In this document: one piece after another, positions 1 through 7,123 of the stretch
Numbering within the stretch: position 1 is the first letter of the stretch
Layout: each line of letters begins with the position of its first letter
DNA from: Arenibacter sp. P308M17
Lineage (GTDB): Bacteria > Bacteroidota > Bacteroidia > Flavobacteriales > Flavobacteriaceae
Reading direction: 5' to 3'
NCBI RefSeq assembly: GCF_003426735.1
Contig: NZ_QVON01000002.1
Coordinates: 310,001 to 374,000, forward strand
DNA: 64,000 nt
Position numbers and translations under genes: made by a program
Notes under the pieces: model-generated
Told to the model about the DNA's origin: nothing
Database searches by the model: none
What the model saw: the letters and a program-made list of their open reading frames with translations, nothing else

Positions 1-1203
1 AGGATAATCTGGTATAGTGGTTGGCATAAAATCATGGCATTGGTGATTTCAGTAATTTTTGGAATATTATTGATTTCCTATGGTGGCGCGATGATAAAGG
101 TTTTAGCTGAATTACCTTCTGCAGAAAATATAGATAATAGTACCACTGGACTAACACTTGACGTATTTGCCAAATTAATTGTAAGTATTGGGTCTATTTT
201 GGGTCTAGTATATTCTTTGTCAAAATTCCTTTCCACACCATTTTTGATGAAATCTTCTGGTGAAGCAAAATCTTTTTTGCTGCGAGCAGCTGATCCCATG
301 AATAGTATAAAGAAGCATTATAATAAATTGATCGAAGATATAAATGGTGAAGGTTACAATGTAGCCATTTTTATAGATGATATTGATCGTTGCGATAGAA
401 ATTATACCATTAGCCTTTTAGAGGGCATACAAACCTTGTTTAAGGAAAAGAAAGTACTATATGTGGTAGCTGGAGATAAAAATTGGCTTTCGACCTGTTT
501 CGAGAATAATTACAAAGAATTTGTGGACAAAATAAATAGAAGGAAAGAGAAGCTCGGCGACTCATTTTTGGAGAAAGTTTTTCAATTGTCTATTAGAATG
601 CCAAATGTTTCTACAAAAGCAAAAGAAAGATACTGGCATCATATCTTGGGTTTAGGTGAATTGTCATTAGATTCCCAGTCAAAAGTCAAACTCTCCGAGG
701 AGCTGCGTGATGAATTAAAGCAAAAGGTGATAAATAGCTATTCAACAATATATGATTCTAACCCTAAAATGTTTGCCGAATTGGAAACAGAATATCAATT
801 AAGTGAGGAAGATTTTTCAGATATTGCCATTGAAGCTTTAGATGAAAATAAAGCAGACATTCGTCATTTGTTTTCTGGCCATTTTAATTTAATAAACCCA
901 AATCCAAGAGCAGTAAAACGACTTGCAAATAATTATACCATGTACAGGAACACTCTGATTGCGGAACGTAAATATTTTAATCCAAATAAATTATTTAGAT
1001 GGCTAATCATCGATGATTTGTACCCAGCTTTATCGAAAAAAATAAGCAAATTAAATAACATTGAAGACATTAATGCACAGATAGATAAAATGCTTTTAGA
1101 TAGTGAAGAATTATCGAAACTAAATAGATTATTGTTTGATAAAGAGAACTTGCACGGGGGAATATTGGAAGTGGAGGATATTAAAGATATTATGGGGATA
1201 TAA
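1..1203 (+). CDS. KAP-family P-loop NTPase, 5' end outside the window
   Basis: The reading frame is open from base 1, and the first ATG at 34 is internal, so this is the C-terminal part (about 400 residues) of a larger protein. Two hydrophobic stretches (about residues 1-20 and 45-65 counted from the ATG) come before a Walker B-like segment, VAIFIDDIDRCD, near residues 109-120. A membrane insertion between Walker A and Walker B is typical of KAP NTPases; Walker A would lie upstream and is not visible. A helical C-terminal half with no recognisable domain follows. The stop is 2 bp before the hsdS start, so the gene is co-transcribed with the type I restriction genes. By inference it is an accessory defence ATPase of that operon. 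KAP assignment is fairly sure; the function is not known. Confidence 0.8.
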   Translation, partial: RIIWYSGWHKIMALVISVIFGILLISYGGAMIKVLAELPSAENIDNSTTGLTLDVFAKLIVSIGSILGLVYSLSKFLSTPFLMKSSGEAKSFLLRAADPMNSIKKHYNKLIEDINGEGYNVAIFIDDIDRCDRNYTISLLEGIQTLFKEKKVLYVVAGDKNWLSTCFENNYKEFVDKINRRKEKLGDSFLEKVFQLSIRMPNVSTKAKERYWHHILGLGELSLDSQSKVKLSEELRDELKQKVINSYSTIYDSNPKMFAELETEYQLSEEDFSDIAIEALDENKADIRHLFSGHFNLINPNPRAVKRLANNYTMYRNTLIAERKYFNPNKLFRWLIIDDLYPALSKKISKLNNIEDINAQIDKMLLDSEELSKLNRLLFDKENLHGGILEVEDIKDIMGI

Positions 1204-1205
1204 AT

Positions 1206-2393
1206 ATGAACAATAACTGGAAAACATTAAAGCTTGGAGAAGTAGCAACACTACAAAGAGGGTTTGACCTACCTTCTAGGAAAAGAATTAATGGAAACTA
1301 TCCAATAATTGCTGCATCTGGTTATACAGAAATGCATAACGAGTATAAGGTTAAGGGGCCTGGTGTCATTACGGGAAGATCGGGAACATTAGGTAAATTT
1401 TTCTATGAGAAAAAGGATTTCTGGCCTTTGAACACCTCACTATGGGTGAAAAGTTTTAACGGTAATAATCCACTTTTTATTTATTATTTTTTACAGACAT
1501 TAAATTTTCTGGAATTCAATTCTGGAACAAGTGTTCCTACACTTAATCGAAATGATGTTCACTCTTTGGAGGTTGAAATCCCACCAATCCAAGAACAAAA
1601 AGCCATCGCCTCCATCCTCTCTGCTTTAGACGATAAAATAGAGAACAACCTAGCCATGAACAAAACCTTGGAATACATGGCAATGGCACTCTATAAGCAT
1701 TGGTTTGTAGATTTCGGACCTTTTAAGGATGGAGAGTTTGTGGACTCTAAATTAGGAATGATACCTAAGGGGTGGGAGGTAAAGACATATTCAAATATTA
1801 CAACTAAAATCACTGATGGTGCCCACTATAGCCCAAAAACATACAATTACGGATATCCAATGGCATCTGTCAAAGACATGCATGATTGGGGTTTCAATTT
1901 GAATACTTGTAGACAAATTGGGGAAGATGATTTTACCAAATTAATTGCTCAAGGATGTCAACCATTAAAGGATGACATAGTTATAGCAAAAGATGGGAGC
2001 TGGTTAAAGCATGCATTTGTAGTGGAGCAAGATTTACCTTTAGTCCTTCTTTCTTCAATTGCAATTCTTCGCCCAAATGGCGATTTGAATCCTCATTTGA
2101 TTAATCTCAATTTAAAGCTCACCGAAACTAAAGGAAGAATGGCGTCAATTGTAACAGGCGCGGTAATTCAAAGAATTGTTTTAAAAGACTTTAGAAAATT
2201 TGAAGTTATAGTTCCTGATAAAAATAGTCAAGAAAAAGCTTGTTCTAAAATTATTCCTTTAATAGAAAAGTGTTGGGCTAACAATCATGAAAACCAAACC
2301 CTAACCGAAATCCGTAATATGATGTTACCCAAGCTAATTAGCGGAGAAGTGCGCTTAAAGGAATTCGAAGAAACACTAGCCAACGTATTATGA
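1206..2393 (+). CDS. hsdS: Type I restriction-modification specificity subunit HsdS
   Basis: Specificity subunit that recognises the two halves of the bipartite target site for the HsdM methylase and HsdR translocase. At 395 residues it has the usual two-repeat layout: target-recognition domain 1 (about 1-125), a conserved helical spacer starting IPPIQEQKAIASILSALDDK (about 126-175), target-recognition domain 2 (about 190-340), and a shorter C-terminal helical repeat ending in MLPKLISGEVRL. The recognition domains look more AT-rich than the conserved spacer, as expected if they are exchanged between alleles. The start follows the KAP NTPase stop by 2 bp and the end overlaps hsdR by 4 bp (ATGA), so the three genes are translationally linked. 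Family assignment is secure; the target site cannot be predicted from the sequence. Confidence 0.93.
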   Translation: MNNNWKTLKLGEVATLQRGFDLPSRKRINGNYPIIAASGYTEMHNEYKVKGPGVITGRSGTLGKFFYEKKDFWPLNTSLWVKSFNGNNPLFIYYFLQTLNFLEFNSGTSVPTLNRNDVHSLEVEIPPIQEQKAIASILSALDDKIENNLAMNKTLEYMAMALYKHWFVDFGPFKDGEFVDSKLGMIPKGWEVKTYSNITTKITDGAHYSPKTYNYGYPMASVKDMHDWGFNLNTCRQIGEDDFTKLIAQGCQPLKDDIVIAKDGSWLKHAFVVEQDLPLVLLSSIAILRPNGDLNPHLINLNLKLTETKGRMASIVTGAVIQRIVLKDFRKFEVIVPDKNSQEKACSKIIPLIEKCWANNHENQTLTEIRNMMLPKLISGEVRLKEFEETLANVL

Positions 2394-5300
2394 CCAACTT
2401 TACCGAAGCTGCTGTACAAAATGCTGCCTTATCATGGCTACAAGAATTAGGCTATACCTATAAACAGGGCAATAGCCTAGTCCGTGACCTTAAAAAGGTA
2501 GTTTTGGAGGAGGAGCTTCGCAGTTTTTTACACCGCACCTATTCAGATGTTCCTGCAACGGCCATTAACGAGGCCATGGCTAGCTTTACGCAGCATGAGG
2601 GTATGGATACCGATAATCGTAACCGCGATTTTCACCGCAAAAGTACTCAAGGTATTTCGGTAATTTGGAAAGATACCCAAGGCAAAGAAAACGCAAAACA
2701 CATTTACCCCATAGATTTTAAAAATGCTGAAAACAACAGTTTTATATGTGCAGATGAAGTAAAGATTATTGGTAAAAATACCCGCCGTACCGATGTGCTT
2801 ATTTTTATAAACGGCCTGCCTTTGGTGGTGTTTGAGTTTAAAAATCTATTTGATCACAATGTTGGGGTTAACAATGCCTACGGGCAAATACAGCATTACA
2901 AAAAGGACATCCCCCAGTTATTCGACTATAACGCCATTACGGTAGTTTCGGACGGTCTGGAGGCTTTGCACGGCATGTACAGTTCGTCTATTAAGTGGTT
3001 TGCCCCATGGAAGAGCCTGAATGGGGAGGAAACAATGCAAAATAATGATCTACAGTTGGAAACACTAATAAAAGGATTGTTCCCAAAAAAAACATTACTT
3101 AATTACCTAAAGAACTTTATTTTTCATGAAGATCATAACGGTAAGATCATCAAAAAAGGCGCCAAATACCATCAATATTGGGGCATTACAAAAGCTGTAT
3201 CTTCCACTATAGAAAACATTAAGCCACAGGGTGATGGTAGGCTAGGTGTAATCTGGCACACCCAAGGATCGGGCAAAAGTATTTCTATGGCCATTCTTAC
3301 GGGTATATTACGCCAACTACCGGAATTAAAGAATCCTACGATCGTCATACAGGTAGATCGTAGGGATCTGGACCAGCAGCTTTATGAGAATTTTGTACTA
3401 TGCAAGGATTTGGTTGGTGATGTTCAACATGCCAATACTACGGATGAATTAAGAAGTTTACTAAGTACAGATGGTGGGGGTGTTATTTTTACCACCATAG
3501 AGAAGTTCCGCTTAAAAGAGGTAGAAAACGGTAAAGAAAAAAAACACCCTGTACTTTCGGAGCGTTATAACCTGATCGTCATGGCCGATGAAGCTCACCG
3601 TACCCAATACGGTTTTAAGGATGGCGGTTTCGCACAAAACATTCGCAAGGCAGTCCCCAATGCCTCGTTTATAGGTTTTACAGGAACTCCGGTTGATGGT
3701 AAGGATGCGGATACCGAACAAGTTTTTGGAAAAACGATACATACTTACGATATCAAACAGGCCGTAGAAGATGGAGCTACGGTACCCATATATTATGAAC
3801 CCAAAATGGTACCGTTAAATATTAAAGCAAAATTTACCCAGGAATTAGAAGAAGTTGCTGAGGGTGATGAAGAAACCACCAATTCGGTATGGGCAGCCGT
3901 TGAGGATGCCGCTGGTGCCGAGGATAGGGTACAGCGTGTAGCCATAGATATTCTAACGCACTTTAATGCCAGGATAGCAACTTTGGATGGTAAAGCTATG
4001 ATAGTCTGTATGAGTCGCCGCAATTGCGTAAAAATGTATGATGCCCTTATTACCCAGGATAATTGCCCAGAAATAGCGGTGATTATGACCAGTAACATCG
4101 GCAAAGACCCTGAATCATGGAATCCCCATGTGCGTACCAAAGACAATATGGAGGGCATTAAAAAGCGCTTTCGAACCCCAGAAGACCCCTTGAAAATTGT
4201 AATCGTTCGTGATATGTGGCTTACAGGCTTTGATGCTCCTTGTGCGCATACCATGTACGTAGATAAAATAATGAAAGGTCATAACCTTATGCAGGCCATT
4301 GCAAGGGTAAATAGAGTATTTGAAGATAAACCAAATGGCTTGGTTGTAGATTTTATTGGTATTTCGGGCTATTTGGCCGAAGCCACTAAAAAATATACAA
4401 GAAGTGGGGGTGCAGGTAAACCTACATTAGATATGGAAGCAGCTGTAGGGTCATGCCTAGAGCAATTTGTTGTTACAAAAGGACTTGTAGGAGATTTTGA
4501 CCAGGCACAAATTGAAGCGATGCCTGAAACCGAATTGATGCAATGGACCAATAAAACATTAAATAGCTTATTACATTCTGACGCAATCACCGATGCTTTT
4601 CTAAAAGAAGAACGTAAACTGTCTGAACTAATGGCTATGACCAATTCCGACCCCAAAATATGGGAGATCCAAGAGGAAGTAGCCATAATCCAAAAGTTTA
4701 GGGTGTTGATCCGAAAAATAAAATCACCACCGGGTACCCATCGTGAAAAGAACGACCGGATCAAGGATTTAATAAGTAAGAGCCTAGCCTCACAAGATAT
4801 AGTGGACCTGGCCAAAATGTACAATTTGGATAAAATTGATATTTCCATAATAGACGATCGCTTTCAAGCAATTGTTAAGGAAAAAGGAGGGGAGAACATA
4901 AAAATTGAACTGTTAAGGCGTATCATTAATGATGAACTGAAGGTACGCATGTCAAAAAACATACGTAGAATGACAAACCTTAGGGATGAACTGGAAAAGG
5001 TACTAGGCAAATACCACAAGAACAGTATGGATTCAATAGCCGCCATAAAGCACCTATTGGATATAGCCCAAGAATTTCAGCAAGACGATATAAGGACAAA
5101 ACAATTAGGCCTTACAGAGGACGAACTGGCTTTTTATGACCTGCTGTCCGCCAACGAAAAATTATTGAACGTAAAGGGCCCTATTCAAGACCTGGTACAT
5201 TCCGTTGTAGCTTCAGTAAAGAAAAACCTACAATTGGATTGGACCAAGAAAGAAGATGCCAGGGCAGCAATACGCCTGGCGGTAAAAAAAGAATTGCGAG

Positions 5301-5395
5301 GCAAGATACCTTTCTCCGAATTGGATAATCTTTTAAAGGAAGTTATTGAACAGGCTGAAGGTCAATATAAAGATTGGCCGTTGATGGGGTCATAA
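2390..5395 (+). CDS. hsdR: Type I restriction enzyme subunit R (HsdR)
   Basis: Motor and nuclease subunit that translocates DNA and cuts it at a distance from unmethylated sites. It has 1001 residues, normal for the family. Visible parts are the PD-(D/E)XK nuclease (D135, E149, K151 within TDVLIF...VFEFK), Walker A HTQGSGKS with K296, the DEAH box at residues 400-403, the SF2 motif FIGFTGTP, a second RecA-like domain with TGFDAPCAHTMYVDK, and a helical C-terminus. All catalytic motifs look intact, so the enzyme is probably active when HsdM is supplied from upstream. The start is set by the ATGA overlap with hsdS. The last 274 bp before the stop region are repeated about 1.37 kb downstream, so this 3' end may have been replaced by incoming DNA. 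Confidence 0.96.
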   Translation: MTNFTEAAVQNAALSWLQELGYTYKQGNSLVRDLKKVVLEEELRSFLHRTYSDVPATAINEAMASFTQHEGMDTDNRNRDFHRKSTQGISVIWKDTQGKENAKHIYPIDFKNAENNSFICADEVKIIGKNTRRTDVLIFINGLPLVVFEFKNLFDHNVGVNNAYGQIQHYKKDIPQLFDYNAITVVSDGLEALHGMYSSSIKWFAPWKSLNGEETMQNNDLQLETLIKGLFPKKTLLNYLKNFIFHEDHNGKIIKKGAKYHQYWGITKAVSSTIENIKPQGDGRLGVIWHTQGSGKSISMAILTGILRQLPELKNPTIVIQVDRRDLDQQLYENFVLCKDLVGDVQHANTTDELRSLLSTDGGGVIFTTIEKFRLKEVENGKEKKHPVLSERYNLIVMADEAHRTQYGFKDGGFAQNIRKAVPNASFIGFTGTPVDGKDADTEQVFGKTIHTYDIKQAVEDGATVPIYYEPKMVPLNIKAKFTQELEEVAEGDEETTNSVWAAVEDAAGAEDRVQRVAIDILTHFNARIATLDGKAMIVCMSRRNCVKMYDALITQDNCPEIAVIMTSNIGKDPESWNPHVRTKDNMEGIKKRFRTPEDPLKIVIVRDMWLTGFDAPCAHTMYVDKIMKGHNLMQAIARVNRVFEDKPNGLVVDFIGISGYLAEATKKYTRSGGAGKPTLDMEAAVGSCLEQFVVTKGLVGDFDQAQIEAMPETELMQWTNKTLNSLLHSDAITDAFLKEERKLSELMAMTNSDPKIWEIQEEVAIIQKFRVLIRKIKSPPGTHREKNDRIKDLISKSLASQDIVDLAKMYNLDKIDISIIDDRFQAIVKEKGGENIKIELLRRIINDELKVRMSKNIRRMTNLRDELEKVLGKYHKNSMDSIAAIKHLLDIAQEFQQDDIRTKQLGLTEDELAFYDLLSANEKLLNVKGPIQDLVHSVVASVKKNLQLDWTKKEDARAAIRLAVKKELRGKIPFSELDNLLKEVIEQAEGQYKDWPLMGS
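5117..5390 (+). repeat. Direct repeat copy 1 (3' end of hsdR)
   Basis: These 274 bp at the end of intact hsdR recur at 6488-6761 with an exact offset of 1371 bp and no internal gap. By eye there are about 17 mismatches (about 94% identity), several of them synonymous. The two copies bracket the PD-(D/E)XK nuclease gene. Confidence 0.93.
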
Positions 5396-5431
5396 GCTGA
5401 AAAGAATAAAAACAAATTGTGGGTCTCAAAA

Positions 5432-6436
5432 ATGACTGAATCAGTATTTAGTAAAATATATTCTTACAGGCAAAGAGAAAATAAAAACTCTAAAGAGAAT
5501 TTTTTGATTGAAATTTTTGCCCATTGTTTACAAACAGACAAAAAGCTGCTATTTGATTTTCTTCAAAATTTTGATATTATACCCGATAGTGAAACCAACA
5601 TTAAAACGCAATCGATTTATGAATTTGGCAGACCGGACATTGAAATAAATATACCATCAACACAGACCTGCATACTTATAGAATGTAAGATCGAGCATTT
5701 TGAAAGGCCCAATCAACTTGAAGATTACAAAAAAATATTGGAGGGCAAGCCCTTATTAAATCGATACTTGGTATACTTGACTAAGTATTACGACTTCAAA
5801 GAAAACGATAACCCAAATATAAACCTTCGTCTTTTTAAGTGGTTTGACATTTTTCAAATCATCAATATCGAAAACACGGCTATAACACAAGAATTAAAAT
5901 CATACTTAAAAGAGGAAAATATGTCAGAATCAAAAAATTTCACCTATACCGATCTAACTGTTTTGAGAAATATTTCAGGGACAATCCGTAAAATGGATGA
6001 AGTGCTAGATGGCATCAAAGAATACTACGAGTCCAAAATTGGGACTTTATCAAAAGATTCAGCACGAAGTACAAGGATGAAAGACGAATGGTATTCCACA
6101 TACCAGGGTTTTCACCGTCCAACTAGTCATTTTTTCAGTATAAGCTTTGGCTTTATCTGGTGGGACAATGAAATGGTGCTAAGTTCCAGAGTTTATATTT
6201 CAACAGCAAAAAAATACAAAAAAACCGAAGATTACATTAGGCTGTTCAAAAAAGTTCTAAAGAAATGGAAAGTAGATGAATTTGATGACTGCGTTACCAT
6301 TGGACTATATGAACCCATCGCGCAATTTATTATTGACGAAGAAGAACAAATTCCGGCTATGGTAGATTTTTTAAGGCAAGGTGTAAACGAACTTGAAGCA
6401 TTGAAAAAAGTGGATCCTATGATATTAAAAAAATAA
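5432..6436 (+). CDS. PD-(D/E)XK nuclease-family protein (PDDEXK_4-like)
   Basis: A 334-residue protein with a nuclease signature in its N-terminal third: KENFLIEIF, then GRPDIEI, then LIECKIEH and a following QLEDY segment. This is the order of the PD-(D/E)XK fold with the acid (D of RPD), the E-x-K pair (ECK) and the downstream QL-x-x-Y helix seen in PDDEXK_4 proteins. The C-terminal half matches no domain I recognise. An upstream in-frame TTG at 5417 could start translation, but ATG 5432 gives MTESVFSK and is preferred. The gene lies between hsdR and a second copy of the hsdR 3' end, in the same direction, and looks like inserted cargo. A defence or DNA-cleaving role is inferred from fold and location only. 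Confidence 0.8.
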   Translation: MTESVFSKIYSYRQRENKNSKENFLIEIFAHCLQTDKKLLFDFLQNFDIIPDSETNIKTQSIYEFGRPDIEINIPSTQTCILIECKIEHFERPNQLEDYKKILEGKPLLNRYLVYLTKYYDFKENDNPNINLRLFKWFDIFQIINIENTAITQELKSYLKEENMSESKNFTYTDLTVLRNISGTIRKMDEVLDGIKEYYESKIGTLSKDSARSTRMKDEWYSTYQGFHRPTSHFFSISFGFIWWDNEMVLSSRVYISTAKKYKKTEDYIRLFKKVLKKWKVDEFDDCVTIGLYEPIAQFIIDEEEQIPAMVDFLRQGVNELEALKKVDPMILKK

Positions 6437-6487
6437 TAACATAATAGTCAAATCAACATATAAAATACCTGCATATACCCGTTCAGA

Positions 6488-6763
6488 GAGGACGAATTGG
6501 CTTTTTATGACTTGCTGTCCGCCAACGAAAAATTATTGAACGTAAAGGGCCCTATTCAAGACCTGGTACATTCCGTTGTAGCTTCAGTAAAGAAAAATTT
6601 AAAACTGGATTGGACAAAGAAAGAAGATGCCAGGGCTGCCATACGCCTGGCGGTAAAAAAAGAATTGCGAGGCAAGATACCGTTCACCGAATTGGATAAT
6701 CTTTTAAAGGAAGTTGTTGAACAGGCTGAAGATACATACAAAGATTGGCCTTTGATGGGGTAG
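6488..6763 (+). pseudogene. Truncated 3' fragment of hsdR (direct repeat copy 2)
   Basis: This stretch encodes about 90 residues nearly identical to the HsdR C-terminus (ELAFYDLLSANEKLL at the start, YKDWPLMG at the end) and stops at TAG 6761-6763. The bases just before it read cagagag where hsdR has cagag, so homology breaks here and no upstream hsdR sequence is present. An internal ATG at 6497 could give an 88-residue peptide, but nothing suggests a separate function. The simplest reading is that this is the original end of hsdR, displaced when the nuclease gene arrived with its own hsdR 3' end. Confidence 0.88.
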
Positions 6764-6829
6764 TGAAGAGCTAATTCATACAATAAAATGGCTTTTGGAT
6801 TGTTTAATTAATCAGGTAATTTAATAATC

Positions 6830-7096
6830 ATGAGAAAAGAAGAATACAGTTATATTATTGTAGAAAGTTATAAACCGAAAGTTAATAACGGATATCATGG
6901 TGACATTCACATAAAACCTATTCCAGGACAAGAGCCCTACATTGAGGAAATGCATGTAGCTTGTTCTAAAGTTCTAAGTGAAGAATATCCTGTTGGCACA
7001 AAATTTAAGATAAAAGCAAAAATCACAAATAAAGAAGGGGGTAAACCTTTTGCTTATTGTCATTACTCTTGGCCTTTTGAGGTTCTGGGCCAATAA
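6830..7096 (+). CDS. Small protein of unknown function in the defence island
   Basis: An 88-residue protein starting MRKEEYSYIIVESYKPK and ending YSWPFEVLGQ. I do not recognise the family. Composition is that of a soluble mixed alpha/beta protein with no signal peptide or membrane segment. It contains the pattern VGTKFKIKAKIT followed by aromatic residues (YCHYSWPFEV), suggesting a small beta-rich fold. The gene sits 67 bp after the hsdR fragment and 27 bp before the helicase gene in the same direction, so it may be co-expressed with the helicase. It could be a partner, an antitoxin-like protein or unrelated; no function is claimed. Confidence 0.6.
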   Translation: MRKEEYSYIIVESYKPKVNNGYHGDIHIKPIPGQEPYIEEMHVACSKVLSEEYPVGTKFKIKAKITNKEGGKPFAYCHYSWPFEVLGQ

Positions 7097-7123
7097 AGTG
7101 AATATTAATTTTGTTTTAGAAAT

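Noticed and set aside
6497-6763. Possible 88-residue gene in the hsdR fragment
   Set aside because: It is only the translated end of hsdR from an internal ATG; better called a pseudogene fragment.
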